Below are positions 35,018 to 44,366 of a stretch of 55,547 nucleotides of DNA, piece by piece. Numbering within the stretch: position 1 is the stretch's first letter; each line of letters starts with the position of its first letter. Below the pieces are notes generated by a model that was given only the letters and a program-made list of their open reading frames with translations, had not been told where the DNA came from and searched no databases. The translations under genes were made by a program, and so were the position numbers. This stretch comes from CAUPWF01 sp964369775 (GTDB taxonomy: Bacteria; Bacillota; Clostridia; Lachnospirales; Lachnospiraceae). The stretch spans positions 1-55,547 of the forward strand of contig CAYJHQ010000021.1 of assembly GCA_964369775.1 (NCBI GenBank). Direction: 5' to 3'.

Positions 35018-35847
35018 TGTTTTCTCCTTCTTTCCTTGCTTTTTGTTTTAGGATCTAAGACGTCTCGTATACTGTCTCCTAGCAAATTGAATATCATCAC
35101 TGTAATAAATATTGCAAGCCCTGGATATATCATTAACCACGGTGCTGATGTCATAACTTCTCTTCCTTCATTTAACATATATCCCCACTCTATAGAGGTT
35201 GCATTTGCCCCTAATCCGAGAAAAGAAAACCCAGCTAATTCCAACATCATTCCTCCCATGTCCGCCATCGCAGTCACAACGAGTGTGGGTAGTACAGCTG
35301 GAATCAGGTGTTTTATAATTATAATCAAATCTGTACTACCAGACAGCCTTGATGCTGCTATATAGTCTAAGTTTCTAATCTTTAAAACCAAGCTCCTTGA
35401 TAACCTAGCATATTTAGTCCAAGTTATCATAGCAATTGCTATTACTGCATTTATTATGCTTGGACCTAATATTCCAGCCATTGCAATTGCCAATGCCATG
35501 CCAGGAAAAGATACCATCATGTCTGAAACTCTCATAATTATCGTATCTACTCTTCCTCCTATGTATCCAGCAATAATTCCTAGCGTTCCACCGATACCAA
35601 ACACTAACAATACTAAGATAGTGGTATAAAAAAGAGAGGTTCGAGCTCCATAAATCACTCTTGAAAAGACATCTCTACCCATTTTATCTGTTCCAAATAT
35701 GTGCACACCGTCTGGTTCCTGATTCGCTTCTATCAATACAGCTTCATTTGGATTAAAAGGAGCTATAATAGGTGCGAGCACCGCGATCAAAATTAATAGT
35801 GCTACCATGAAAGAGAATATCTTACATCTCGTCTTTGCATCTATCAT
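35014..35847 (-). CDS. ABC importer permease, DppC/NikC type
   Basis: A 277-aa inner-membrane permease with the DppC-type N-terminal helix, the FGTDKMGRDVFSRVIYGART segment and the EAA-like loop AASRLSGSTDLIIIIKHLIP. It ends in a highly basic tail. It starts 5 nt after the DppB-like gene and ends inside the start codon of the receptor gene. Confidence 0.93.
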   Translation of the reverse strand: MIDAKTRCKIFSFMVALLILIAVLAPIIAPFNPNEAVLIEANQEPDGVHIFGTDKMGRDVFSRVIYGARTSLFYTTILVLLVFGIGGTLGIIAGYIGGRVDTIIMRVSDMMVSFPGMALAIAMAGILGPSIINAVIAIAMITWTKYARLSRSLVLKIRNLDYIAASRLSGSTDLIIIIKHLIPAVLPTLVVTAMADMGGMMLELAGFSFLGLGANATSIEWGYMLNEGREVMTSAPWLMIYPGLAIFITVMIFNLLGDSIRDVLDPKTKSKERRRKH

Positions 35848-35852
35848 GTTTC

Positions 35853-36797
35853 CTACTCTCCTTTTCTAAGCCTTGGATCTAAAAATTCATAAGATATATC
35901 TACAATAATATTCACCATCATATATACAAGCGCTATCCATAATACAAATCCTTGTATCAATGGATAGTCCATAGCTGTAATAGCAGATATTGCAAGGCTC
36001 CCTAGTGCTGGATAAGAGAAAATAATCTCTACTACTGCAGTTCCTCCTAGTAGGGAACCAGTCGACAATCCCAGTAACGTAATCAGTGGTAGCATAGCAT
36101 TTGGTATAACATGTTTCCACAGTATCGTCACTTCTGACAAACCTCTTGCTCTAGCCCCTATCACATAATCTTGATCAAGTTCTTCTAGGATAGATGCTCT
36201 TATCTGTCTGGCATATTTTCCTGCCATCGCTATTGCTAATGTTAAGGCTGGTAGTATCATTTTTTCTATTCCCATATCCGCAGACACCACATCCACAAGT
36301 CCCCATTGCAACGCAACAAAATATAGCAAAAGCAGCCCTACCCAAAAGTTGGGCATTGAAATTTGAATAAATGTAATAAATCGCATAACGTAATCTACTA
36401 GTTTATTATGATTCAATGCTGAAATCACCCCCAGTGGAACTGCCATTACAATCATAAAGAACAACGATAAAAGTGTTAACTTCAAAGTTGCGCCTAAACG
36501 ACTTAACAACAATTGTAACACAGGCTCTCCTTGTGATAGAGAATTTCCAAAATCTCCTTGCAAACAGCTAACTAACCAATCAAAGTATTGAATATAAAAA
36601 GGTCTATTTAACCCCAGTTCATTTCTCATCTGTTCAAGAATCTCTTCAGATGGTATCGAACCACTCACTGCAAACATTGCCCTAACGGGATCTGTCGGCG
36701 AAAGATAAATCAACAAAAAACTGATCAGGCTTATACCAAACAAAGAAAAAATCAACTGTATTAACCTTTTTATCCACTTGTTATCAATTCTTTTCAT
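35853..36797 (-). CDS. ABC importer permease, DppB/NikB type
   Basis: A 314-aa permease and the first gene of the operon. Family marks are LLIYLSPTDPVRAMF after the first helix, GDFGNSLSQGEPV, and the EAA-like GARARGLSEVTILWKHVIPN. The start follows GGGAGATGTAG. Its roughly 300-nt leader contains a cobalamin riboswitch and a terminator, so the whole B-C-A-D-F operon is expected to be shut off when cobalamin is plentiful. Confidence 0.93.
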   Translation of the reverse strand: MKRIDNKWIKRLIQLIFSLFGISLISFLLIYLSPTDPVRAMFAVSGSIPSEEILEQMRNELGLNRPFYIQYFDWLVSCLQGDFGNSLSQGEPVLQLLLSRLGATLKLTLLSLFFMIVMAVPLGVISALNHNKLVDYVMRFITFIQISMPNFWVGLLLLYFVALQWGLVDVVSADMGIEKMILPALTLAIAMAGKYARQIRASILEELDQDYVIGARARGLSEVTILWKHVIPNAMLPLITLLGLSTGSLLGGTAVVEIIFSYPALGSLAISAITAMDYPLIQGFVLWIALVYMMVNIIVDISYEFLDPRLRKGE

Positions 36798-36851
36798 CTA
36801 CATCTCCCTTCACCGTATTGCTACTATTTCTTGTGAACCATAAAATTACAC

Positions 36852-36883
36852 AAAAAAAATGAACCTAAAAGATTTTCAGGTCC
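36852..36883 (-). terminator. Riboswitch-linked intrinsic terminator
   Basis: On the minus strand GGACCTGAAA pairs with TTTTAGGTTC (10 bp, two wobbles, short loop), followed by eight T. It lies between the riboswitch and the first transporter gene, as expected for attenuation. Confidence 0.8.
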
Positions 36884-36962
36884 AAGACAATCATCAAAAG
36901 AAAGCCAATTAATATTGGCATAATGCATAACTTTTAAGCCCGAAAAGTATTTTTTGCATATA

Positions 36963-37113
36963 TCAAGGCAGGTATTCTGACTTAAGTATCTTCGTCTTGA
37001 GCCTTCCCAGTTATTAACCAGTGGCAATATTCAAGACTAAACCATTACAGCAGCGGCTCTGTGTGGGAATTGCACCCAACTTCCCTTTTCATTATTCGAA
37101 AATAAACCTTGTA
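36963..37113 (-). ncRNA. Cobalamin (B12) riboswitch
   Basis: Read on the minus strand, the conserved cobalamin aptamer core is present in order: GGGAAGTTGGGTGCAATTCC, CACAGAGCCGCTGCTGTAA, GCCACTG, CTGGGAAGGC, and the B12-box end AAGTCAGAATACCTGCC. The outer P1 stem is suggested by ACAAGG with CCTTGA. Downstream come a GCCAAT/ATTGGC hairpin, then the terminator at 36852-36883 and the permease gene. The expected behaviour is repression by adenosylcobalamin. This element accounts for most of the 457-bp spacer between the transporter operon and the nitroreductase gene. Confidence 0.95.
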
Positions 37114-37188
37114 TATTTTTATGTAATTAACTTTTATTATTCTACCATCTATAATTTTTCGCGTCAATACAGCTCTTTATTTATTCCA

Positions 37189-37218
37189 TTGAACTTCTAG
37201 GTTATTTTATGGTAAACT
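37189..37218 (+). promoter_or_regulatory. Predicted promoter of the nitroreductase gene
   Basis: TTGAAC at 37189-37194 and TAAACT at 37213-37218 with an 18-nt spacer, followed after 36 nt by the start codon. Confidence 0.4.
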
Positions 37219-37254
37219 CTAGTTATTGATTACAATTTGAAAGGAGTATTACAA

Positions 37255-37773
37255 ATGAATGAAGTATTACAAAACATATTAACTAGGAGAAGTGTCAGGG
37301 ATTTTTCTGATCAAACTATTTCAAAAGAACATTTAGAGACATTAATTAAAGCTGGCTTATCTGCTCCAAGCGGTCGCGGAAGACAGACTTGGAAATTTAC
37401 TGGGATTTTAAACCAAGCAATCATTACGGATCTTGCAACTACACTAGGAACTCTATTAGGTCGTGAAGGTTATGATTTCTATAAGCCTTCTGCATTAATT
37501 CTTGTATCAAATGAAAGTGATAGCCCATGGGGAAGAGATGATAACGCTTGTGCTCTACAAACAATTTTTTTGGCAGCTCACAGCATGGGTATTGGTTCGG
37601 TATGGATTAATCAATTCTTGGATCAATGTGACAACTCCGAACTTAGAAACATTCTAGACAACTTAGGCATTCCTTCTAACCATACTATTTACGGAGTTGC
37701 TGCCCTTGGATATTCCATGAGCGAACCAAAAGGAATGGTAGAAAAGATAGGTACATATACCATTATCGAATAA
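37255..37773 (+). CDS. Nitroreductase-family flavoprotein
   Basis: A 172-aa FMN-dependent oxidoreductase of the nitroreductase superfamily. N-terminal RRSVRDFSDQTIS and APSGRGRQTWKF contact the flavin phosphate, and VAALGYSMSEPKG is the usual C-terminal motif. The start is at the ATG 8 nt after AAAGGAG rather than the TTG upstream. The protein is shorter than the 200-220 aa of classical NfsA/NfsB, but normal for the small clostridial group. It is monocistronic and read divergently from the riboswitch. Its physiological substrate cannot be told from sequence. Confidence 0.9.
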   Translation: MNEVLQNILTRRSVRDFSDQTISKEHLETLIKAGLSAPSGRGRQTWKFTGILNQAIITDLATTLGTLLGREGYDFYKPSALILVSNESDSPWGRDDNACALQTIFLAAHSMGIGSVWINQFLDQCDNSELRNILDNLGIPSNHTIYGVAALGYSMSEPKGMVEKIGTYTIIE

Positions 37774-37839
37774 GAATACCATTTTATTGATATTTAATAG
37801 ATTAATTTCATACTTTTTCTTTCTAATTTAAACTTTATT

Positions 37840-37848
37840 TGGTATAAT
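37840..37848 (+). promoter_or_regulatory. Extended -10 promoter of the penicillin-binding protein gene
   Basis: TGGTATAAT fits the extended -10 consensus and lies 25 nt before the start codon. No clear -35 box is seen. Confidence 0.45.
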
Positions 37849-37873
37849 GTACTTCGTGAAGGAGGCTATATCT

Positions 37874-40426
37874 ATGAATTATGGTAAAATAAATACCTCA
37901 AAAAGACAAAAACAATTAGCAAGCAAAAGTCAAATGAGAAAAAAAAGAGGTGGCGTTCGCTTTTTTAATTTAATAGCAATTAGTATTGTTACCGTTATAA
38001 TGATAGCAATATTAGGCGTATGTCTATTTATGATGGACATCTTAAAGGAGGCACCAGAAATCACTGCAGAATCTGTTACTCCAACTGATTACACCACATT
38101 TATATACGATGCATCAGGTGCACAAGTAGAGAAGTTGGTAGCTTCTGGTTCCAATCGTGTTCATAAACCTTTGGAAGAGATTCCTGAAAATCTCACTGAT
38201 GCCTTTATCGCTATAGAGGACTCCCGTTTCTACACACACAATGGTATCGATCTCGTTGGTATTATGCGTGCTGCAGTTGTTGGAATCACTTCTGGCGGTG
38301 ATTTTTCCGAAGGTGCCAGTACAATTACACAACAGCTGATAAAAAACAGTGTTTTCTCAGATTTTGTTAATGAATCCGGGTTCGAGAGTCTAGAACGTAA
38401 AATCCAAGAGATTTATTTAGCACTCCAATTAGAAGAATTGGTCAGTAAAGAAGAAATCTTAGAGAATTATCTCAATACAATTAATCTTGGACAAAATACA
38501 CTAGGCGTTCAATCTGCCTCTTTACTGTATTTCAACAAAGACGTTTCACAGTTAACACTTTCTGAGTGCGCTGTATTAGCTGGTATCACCAAAAACCCTA
38601 CAGGGTATAATCCGATTACTCACCCTGAAGCTAATAAAGAGAGACGTTTAAAAGTTTTAGACGATATGTTGGCGCAAGAATTAATTACACAAGCAGAATA
38701 CGATGAAGCTATTGCCGATGATGTTTATTCACGTATCTTACAAGCAGATCAAGTAACCTCTTCAGCAAGTACCTACTCTTATTTTACAGATGCTGTTATC
38801 GAATCTGTAATCAATGACTTACAAGAGAAACTTGGATATACTTATGACCAGGCTCAAGTAGCTGTGTATACTAAAGGGTTAGAAATTCATACAACTCAAG
38901 ATCCTAGCATGCAGGCTATTGCAGATAGCGTAATCGCCAACGACAGTAATTACCCTTATACAATAGAGTGGGGTGTAGATTGGGCACTTACTATTCATCG
39001 TGCAGATGGAACTACTGAAAATTATAGTGTAGAAATGTTTCAAGAGTGGGCTGCTGAGCAGAATTACCATTGGACATCTCCTAAGCTTTATAGTAGCCCA
39101 GAAACATCGCTTACCTATGTAAGCCAAGAAGCTGCTCAAACTGCTGTTAATAACTACAAAGCAACCCTTAATATCGCAGAAGGCGATGTGCTTGATGAAC
39201 GATTAACACTTTCTCCTCAACCACAAGTTGCATTTACCCTAATGGAACAAAGCACTGGGTACGTACGTGTGATTGTCGGTGGACGTGGTACAAAAAACGG
39301 GAATCTCTCATTAAATAGAGCAACCGATTCCCTTCGTCAACCAGGTTCCACTTTTAAAATCGTTTCTACCTATGCTCCTGCTATTGATTTAGGTTTATAT
39401 TCTACGTCAAGCGTGCTAACTGATAAAGAAACACTCTACCCTAACGGAGTTGCAGTTCGAAACTATTATAGTGGTTATAGAGGCTCAATGACTATTAGGA
39501 CAGCCATTGAAGACTCTGTTAACACAATCGCTGTCCAAGTAATGAGCGATGTTACCATTCCTGTATCCATGGATTATTTGGAAAGCTTTGGTTTCACGAC
39601 ACTTTTAGATGAAGTAGATGAAAATGGAAATAGTGATATGAACTTATCTACTGCGCTTGGTGGTCTGACATACGGCGTAAAAAACTTAGAGTTGACTGCT
39701 GCTTATAATGCAATTGCGAACCAGGGAACTTATGTGGAACCTATCCTATATACTAAAATCGTCGATCACAACGGAAATGTTTTATTGGAAAATGTACCAG
39801 ATACTCATCAAGTTATAAAGTCTAGCACCTCAGCTTTATTAACTTCGGCAATGGAATCTGTTGTAACTTCTGGTACAGGTACGAGCGCAAACATATATTC
39901 ACATCCTGTAGCTGGAAAAACTGGAACCACAAGTGATAATAAAGATATTTATTTTGCTGGGTATACCCCTTACTACACTGCAAGCATTTGGTCTGGGTAT
40001 GATTTGCCTGAACCACTTACTTCAACTAATTATCACAAAACTATTTGGCAGAAAATAATGAGAGAAATTCATGAGGCTTTACCATATAAAGATTTCCCTG
40101 TGTCTGACTCTATTGTATCACTAAAGATTTGTACCGTTACAAACTTATTAGCAAATCAATATTGCCCTTCTTCTTATGCTGATTTTGCTGCTGGAACTGG
40201 TCCAACACATACTTGCGAGGAACACACTGCTCCACCAGAACCAGAGGAGGAAGAGCCAGAAGAACCAGAGGAGGATCCAGAAGCACCAGCGGAGGATCCA
40301 GAAGCACCAGCGGAAGAACCAGAGGAGGAACCTACTCCAACCCCGGATCCTACCCCTACACCGGATCCTACTCCAACTCCAGATCCTACCCCTACACCGG
40401 ATCCTACGCCGGAGACTTCTCCTTAG
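37874..40426 (+). CDS. Class A penicillin-binding protein (PBP1A-like)
   Basis: An 850-aa bifunctional peptidoglycan synthase. It has a basic cytosolic tail, one membrane helix (about 32-55), a glycosyltransferase domain with catalytic Glu115 in AIEDSRFYTH and EGASTITQQLIKN, and a transpeptidase domain with Ser492 in STFK, SVN at 548-550 and KTG at 682-684. All catalytic motifs are intact. The start is at the ATG after AAGGAGGCTATATCT. The last 65 residues are a low-complexity tail, first Glu/Pro-rich and then (PTPTPD) repeats, probably a wall-spanning spacer. The gene is monocistronic with a strong terminator. Which PBP1 paralogue this is cannot be told. Confidence 0.95.
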   Translation: MNYGKINTSKRQKQLASKSQMRKKRGGVRFFNLIAISIVTVIMIAILGVCLFMMDILKEAPEITAESVTPTDYTTFIYDASGAQVEKLVASGSNRVHKPLEEIPENLTDAFIAIEDSRFYTHNGIDLVGIMRAAVVGITSGGDFSEGASTITQQLIKNSVFSDFVNESGFESLERKIQEIYLALQLEELVSKEEILENYLNTINLGQNTLGVQSASLLYFNKDVSQLTLSECAVLAGITKNPTGYNPITHPEANKERRLKVLDDMLAQELITQAEYDEAIADDVYSRILQADQVTSSASTYSYFTDAVIESVINDLQEKLGYTYDQAQVAVYTKGLEIHTTQDPSMQAIADSVIANDSNYPYTIEWGVDWALTIHRADGTTENYSVEMFQEWAAEQNYHWTSPKLYSSPETSLTYVSQEAAQTAVNNYKATLNIAEGDVLDERLTLSPQPQVAFTLMEQSTGYVRVIVGGRGTKNGNLSLNRATDSLRQPGSTFKIVSTYAPAIDLGLYSTSSVLTDKETLYPNGVAVRNYYSGYRGSMTIRTAIEDSVNTIAVQVMSDVTIPVSMDYLESFGFTTLLDEVDENGNSDMNLSTALGGLTYGVKNLELTAAYNAIANQGTYVEPILYTKIVDHNGNVLLENVPDTHQVIKSSTSALLTSAMESVVTSGTGTSANIYSHPVAGKTGTTSDNKDIYFAGYTPYYTASIWSGYDLPEPLTSTNYHKTIWQKIMREIHEALPYKDFPVSDSIVSLKICTVTNLLANQYCPSSYADFAAGTGPTHTCEEHTAPPEPEEEEPEEPEEDPEAPAEDPEAPAEEPEEEPTPTPDPTPTPDPTPTPDPTPTPDPTPETSP
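40271..40402 (+). repeat. In-frame tandem repeats encoding the PBP tail
   Basis: Two identical 21-bp units (GAGGATCCAGAAGCACCAGCG) are followed, after a short bridge, by four 18-bp units such as CCTACCCCTACACCGGAT encoding PTPTPD. Unit lengths are multiples of three, so copy-number change would keep the frame. Confidence 0.9.
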
Positions 40427-40438
40427 TAGCAAAAGTCA

Positions 40439-40484
40439 AAAAGAGATAATCAAACGAAATCGTTCGATTATCTCTTTTCTTTTT
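40439..40484. terminator. Bidirectional terminator between the PBP and glucokinase genes
   Basis: AAAAGAGATAATC and GATTATCTCTTTT form the main stem with ACGA/TCGT above one mismatch. T runs follow on both strands, and the flanking genes converge. Confidence 0.85.
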
Positions 40485-40504
40485 TAATAATTCGCTTATA
40501 TGGA

Positions 40505-41440
40505 CTATTTATCTATAATTAGTTTTGCACCACCATATATCCCTGCATCATTTCCTAATATGGCTAATTCAAAACGGGTCTGTTTGTTTGCAAAGAAAGC
40601 GTATTTTTGGAAATATTTTTCGACGTAATTAAGCACGATATTTCCTGCCTTTGAAACGCCTCCTCCTATAACAAAAGCTTCTGGGTCTACAACAACGGCA
40701 AGATTTGTCAACGCTAATCCTAAATATCTACCAAATTCTTCTGCTATCTCATCCGCCACTTCATCTTCTGCTTTTACAGCATCAAAAACTGCTTTTGCCG
40801 ATATCTCTTGACCTCTTAATATACTTGGCTTCTCATCTTTTTCTAATCGTTCTCTCGCTAATCTAGCAATTCCAGTTGCTGAAGCATATTGTTCTACACA
40901 TCCTGTTTTTCCGCAACCACAACGAGCAACTTCATCTACATTAACACAGAGGTGACCGATCTCACCGCCCGCGCCATTCGTACCTGTTATCACTTTCCCT
41001 TTGTTGATGACTCCTCCGCCAACTCCTGTCCCAAGTGTTACCATGATAAGATTTTGATAGCCCTCTCCTCCACCTTTCCACATTTCACCAAGAGCTGCTA
41101 CATTCGCATCATTCCCTACAACGACAGGTAATTTTAAGGCTTCTTCCATCTCAGTTTTTACTTCTTTGTATTTCCATCCAAGGTTCGCACTTCCATTTAC
41201 AATCCCATCTTCTGATACAGGTGCTGGAACCCCTACTCCTACACCTATAATGTCTTTCATCTGAATTTTCTTGTCTTTAATTTTACCTTGAATCGCTTCT
41301 ACTACATCAGGAATAATCGCAACACCTTCATCTTTTGTGTTTGTCTTAATCTCCCATTTTTCTATGATTTCACCAGTCTCTGTCAACAATCCTAATTTAA
41401 CAGTAGTTCCTCCGATATCTACGCCAAAACAACATCTCAT
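40505..41440 (-). CDS. ROK-family glucokinase
   Basis: A 311-aa cytosolic sugar kinase that phosphorylates glucose, or a related hexose, with ATP. ROK marks: phosphate loop VDIGGTTVKLGL, substrate segment GNDANVAALGE, the zinc site CGCGKTGCVEQYAS and the ATP-binding VIGGGVSKAG. The zinc-binding cysteines and length fit the GlcK group of Firmicutes. It lies 6 nt downstream of hprK on the same strand, so sugar phosphorylation and catabolite control are likely cotranscribed. Confidence 0.92.
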   Translation of the reverse strand: MRCCFGVDIGGTTVKLGLLTETGEIIEKWEIKTNTKDEGVAIIPDVVEAIQGKIKDKKIQMKDIIGVGVGVPAPVSEDGIVNGSANLGWKYKEVKTEMEEALKLPVVVGNDANVAALGEMWKGGGEGYQNLIMVTLGTGVGGGVINKGKVITGTNGAGGEIGHLCVNVDEVARCGCGKTGCVEQYASATGIARLARERLEKDEKPSILRGQEISAKAVFDAVKAEDEVADEIAEEFGRYLGLALTNLAVVVDPEAFVIGGGVSKAGNIVLNYVEKYFQKYAFFANKQTRFELAILGNDAGIYGGAKLIIDK

Positions 41441-41446
41441 CTTAAA

Positions 41447-42391
41447 CTAGTCTTCCTTTCCTTTTTTCTGTAAATTTTGTTGTGCTCTTCTATATAGTTC
41501 GTGCGCAGCATTATATCCCATCAATTTTTGACGATGATTTACTGCTGCCGATTCAACGATTACTGCTAGGTTTCTACCTGGACGAATCGGAATTGCATGG
41601 CATACTAGTTTGTTTCCTAAGAATTCAGTGTAGGCTTCTGTCAGTCCAAGTCTGTCATACTCAGCTTCTCTGCTCCACTCTTCTAATGTGATAACCAAAT
41701 CAATCTCTTGCGTCTCGCGTACGCTTTGTACTCCAAACATTGATTTGATATCAACAATTCCAATTCCTCTTAGTTCAATAAAGTGTCTTGTGATATCTGG
41801 TGCTGTTCCAATCAAAGTAGCATCACTTATCTTATGAATCTCAACAACGTCATCACTTACAAGTCTATGCCCCCTCTTGATCAATTCAAGTGCTGCTTCA
41901 CTCTTCCCGATACCACTCTCTCCACGTATAAGAACTCCTACACCATATACATCAACCAGTACTCCGTGAATTGAGATACAAGGTGCTAAAGATTCATTTA
42001 GCCAACGAATCAACTCTGCTGAAAATGAAGATGTTTGCTTTGAAGTAACAAATACTGGTGTCCCACTTTCATTCGCTGCTGCTATAAACAGGTCATCTGG
42101 CCTTAAGTCCCTACAGAAAATAATGCATGGAATATTATAACTAAATAAAGTTTTGTAAATCTCACTCCTTCGTTCCTCAGACAAAGTCTCTAAATACGTA
42201 TACTCTACATAACCGATTACCTGCGCTCTCTCTGATTCGTAGTGATCAAAAAATCCTGCTAATTGTAATGCTGGTCTATTAATATCTGGAACTCTAATTT
42301 CCTTTTTTTCTATTGTAATATCAGGTGTTAAACACTTCAAATCCATCTGTAATACTAAATCTTTTAATTTTACACTCTCTGCTCCGCCCAT
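41447..42391 (-). CDS. hprK: HPr kinase/phosphorylase
   Basis: HprK phosphorylates and dephosphorylates HPr on Ser46 and is the central sensor of carbon catabolite repression in Firmicutes. The 314-aa protein has an N-terminal regulatory domain (about 1-130) and a C-terminal kinase domain with Walker A GESGIGKSEAAL, the downstream VSDDVVEI and the family signature ELRGIGIVDIKSMFG. Two ATGs lie close to the AAGGAG site; the one 8 nt away is in frame. It follows uvrC by 56 nt and precedes the ROK glucokinase. The usual partners lgt or ptsH are not adjacent. Confidence 0.96.
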   Translation of the reverse strand: MGGAESVKLKDLVLQMDLKCLTPDITIEKKEIRVPDINRPALQLAGFFDHYESERAQVIGYVEYTYLETLSEERRSEIYKTLFSYNIPCIIFCRDLRPDDLFIAAANESGTPVFVTSKQTSSFSAELIRWLNESLAPCISIHGVLVDVYGVGVLIRGESGIGKSEAALELIKRGHRLVSDDVVEIHKISDATLIGTAPDITRHFIELRGIGIVDIKSMFGVQSVRETQEIDLVITLEEWSREAEYDRLGLTEAYTEFLGNKLVCHAIPIRPGRNLAVIVESAAVNHRQKLMGYNAAHELYRRAQQNLQKKGKED

Positions 42392-42447
42392 GGCATAGTC
42401 TCCTTCACATTCATTTTGTAATTATCATATTTCTAAATTATACCACA

Positions 42448-44298
42448 TCAGTGGAAGAACTCATATACTTCTCTCGCAGATTTTTCCGTCATTCCTTCCA
42501 ATTTTTTCAGCTCTTCTATGGTAGAATTTTTTAATTCTTCAAGACTTTCAAAATGTGTCATTAATATTTTTCTCCTAGCAGGACCTATTCCTTTTATTTC
42601 ATCTAACAAGGAGTGTACCTGCCCTTTGCTCCTTAGACTTCTATGGAATTGAATCGCAAACCTATGGGCTTCGTCTTGAATTCTTGTAATCAACTTAAAC
42701 CCTTCCGAAGATTTTTCAATCAACACTTCTTCATTATTAAAAAACAACCCTCTCGTTCTATGTGCATCATCTTTTACCATTCCACACACTGGTATGTTCA
42801 ACTTCATTTCTTCTAGTACTGAAAGTGCAATATTAACCTGCCCTTTTCCACCATCCATCATAATCAGATCAGGGAATTTTATAAAACTATTACTGTTCAT
42901 TTTTCCTTCTCGTTCTTGCAATCCATGAGAAAATCTCCTTGTAAGCACTTCTCTCATGCTAGCATAATCATCCATTCCTTGGACACCTTTTATCTTAAAC
43001 TTTCGATAATCATTCTTTTTTGGTTTTCCCTCTTCATACACAATCATTGAACCTACAGCCATAAACCCACTGATATTAGAAATGTCAAAAGCTTCTATTC
43101 TATTTACATTTTCTATTCCAATCAGCTTTTCTATCTCTTTTACTGCTCCAATGGTTCTTCCTGACTCACGCTTTAACCTTTCTTTATCTGTTGATAGTAT
43201 TAGTGAAGCATTTTTCTTTGCAAGCTCTACTAGTTTTTCTTTACTTCCTTTTTTAGGAACTTTTATCAGCACTTTTATCCCTTTTTTCTCCGAAAGCCAT
43301 TTTTCTAAAATCTCTTGCTCGCCTATCTCAGTCTGTATGAGCAACTCGCTAGGTATATAAGGGGTTCCTGCATAAAATTGCTTAATAAAACTGCTTAAAA
43401 TATTTGCATCCGTTTCGCCTTCAATAATTTTCAAGTAATAGTGATCTCGCCCAATTAAACGCCCCCCGCGAATAAAGAAAGTTTGCACCACCGCATCTTC
43501 TCTTTCTGTTGCCAATGCAATTATATCTCTATCACTTCCATCACTAGTTGTAATTTTCTGTTTCTGTGCTATCTTCGCTACACTATTTAGTAATTCTCTA
43601 TACTCTATCGCCTTTTCAAACTCTAAATTCTCAGCTGCATCTTCCATAGCGATTTTCAATTGTTCTAGTACAAGGTCATAATTTCCATTTAGAAAACTGA
43701 TGACTTCTTTGACATGCGCATTGTAAGACTCCTTTGTCACAAATCCTTGACAAGGTGCTTCGCACTGCTTGATATGATAATTGAGGCAAGGTCTCTCTTT
43801 TTCTATGTCTTTTGGTAGATTGCGATTGCAACTTCTTATCTTGTATAACTTCCTCACCAATTCAATCGTATCTTTTACAGCACCTGAGCTAGTATATGGT
43901 CCAAAATACTTCGCCTTATCTTTTCCTATGCTTCTAGCTAACATGACTCTTGGAAAATCTTCATAAACCGTCACTTTAATAAATGGGTATGATTTATCAT
44001 CCATTAGCATCGTGTTATATTTTGGATGATGCTCTTTGATTAAATTGCATTCCAATACAAGAGCTTCTAGTTCAGAGTCTGTAATAATGTATTCAAAGTA
44101 GGCTATATGGGTCACCATTTGGTCTATCTTAATTCCTTTTGTCCTACTCATCTGAAAATACTGGCGCACTCTATTTTTTAGGTTAATCGCTTTTCCGACG
44201 TATATAATACTTCCTTTTTTATCATGCATCAAATATACGCCTGGCTTATCGGGAAGCTTCTTTAATTCTTGCCCTATATCAAATGATTTATCGCTCAT
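42448..44298 (-). CDS. uvrC: Excinuclease ABC subunit C
   Basis: UvrC makes both incisions around DNA damage in nucleotide excision repair. The 616-aa protein has the GIY-YIG nuclease (KPGVYLMHDKKGSIIYVGKA), the UVR motif that binds UvrB (about residues 200-235, NLEFEKAIEYRELL), the RNase H-like second nuclease (IEAFDISNISG, MMDGGKGQ) and C-terminal helix-hairpin-helix repeats (IKGIGPARR, LEGMTEKSA). All parts are complete. The start follows AAAGGAGATAAAG. It lies 68 nt downstream of ftsH behind a terminator, so it may have its own promoter or depend on read-through. Confidence 0.97.
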   Translation of the reverse strand: MSDKSFDIGQELKKLPDKPGVYLMHDKKGSIIYVGKAINLKNRVRQYFQMSRTKGIKIDQMVTHIAYFEYIITDSELEALVLECNLIKEHHPKYNTMLMDDKSYPFIKVTVYEDFPRVMLARSIGKDKAKYFGPYTSSGAVKDTIELVRKLYKIRSCNRNLPKDIEKERPCLNYHIKQCEAPCQGFVTKESYNAHVKEVISFLNGNYDLVLEQLKIAMEDAAENLEFEKAIEYRELLNSVAKIAQKQKITTSDGSDRDIIALATEREDAVVQTFFIRGGRLIGRDHYYLKIIEGETDANILSSFIKQFYAGTPYIPSELLIQTEIGEQEILEKWLSEKKGIKVLIKVPKKGSKEKLVELAKKNASLILSTDKERLKRESGRTIGAVKEIEKLIGIENVNRIEAFDISNISGFMAVGSMIVYEEGKPKKNDYRKFKIKGVQGMDDYASMREVLTRRFSHGLQEREGKMNSNSFIKFPDLIMMDGGKGQVNIALSVLEEMKLNIPVCGMVKDDAHRTRGLFFNNEEVLIEKSSEGFKLITRIQDEAHRFAIQFHRSLRSKGQVHSLLDEIKGIGPARRKILMTHFESLEELKNSTIEELKKLEGMTEKSAREVYEFFH

Positions 44299-44318
44299 TT
44301 TAAACTTTATCTCCTTTA

Positions 44319-44349
44319 GAAAAAAGAGAGTGAAAACTAATTTTCACTC
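44319..44349 (-). terminator. Intrinsic terminator after ftsH
   Basis: On the minus strand GAGTGAAAA pairs with TTTTCACTC around a TTAG loop and is followed by TCTTTTTT, ending just before the uvrC ribosome site. Confidence 0.75.
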
Positions 44350-44366
44350 CCTCATTTATAACTGAA

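Noticed and set aside
36824..37027. Small minus-strand ORF in the leader of the importer operon
   Set aside because: It runs through the riboswitch and terminator, and its composition is explained by those RNA structures.
40148..40487. Arg/Trp-rich and Ser/Gly-rich ORFs across the PBP tail
   Set aside because: They are alternative-frame readings of the 18- and 21-bp repeats, with no start signals.
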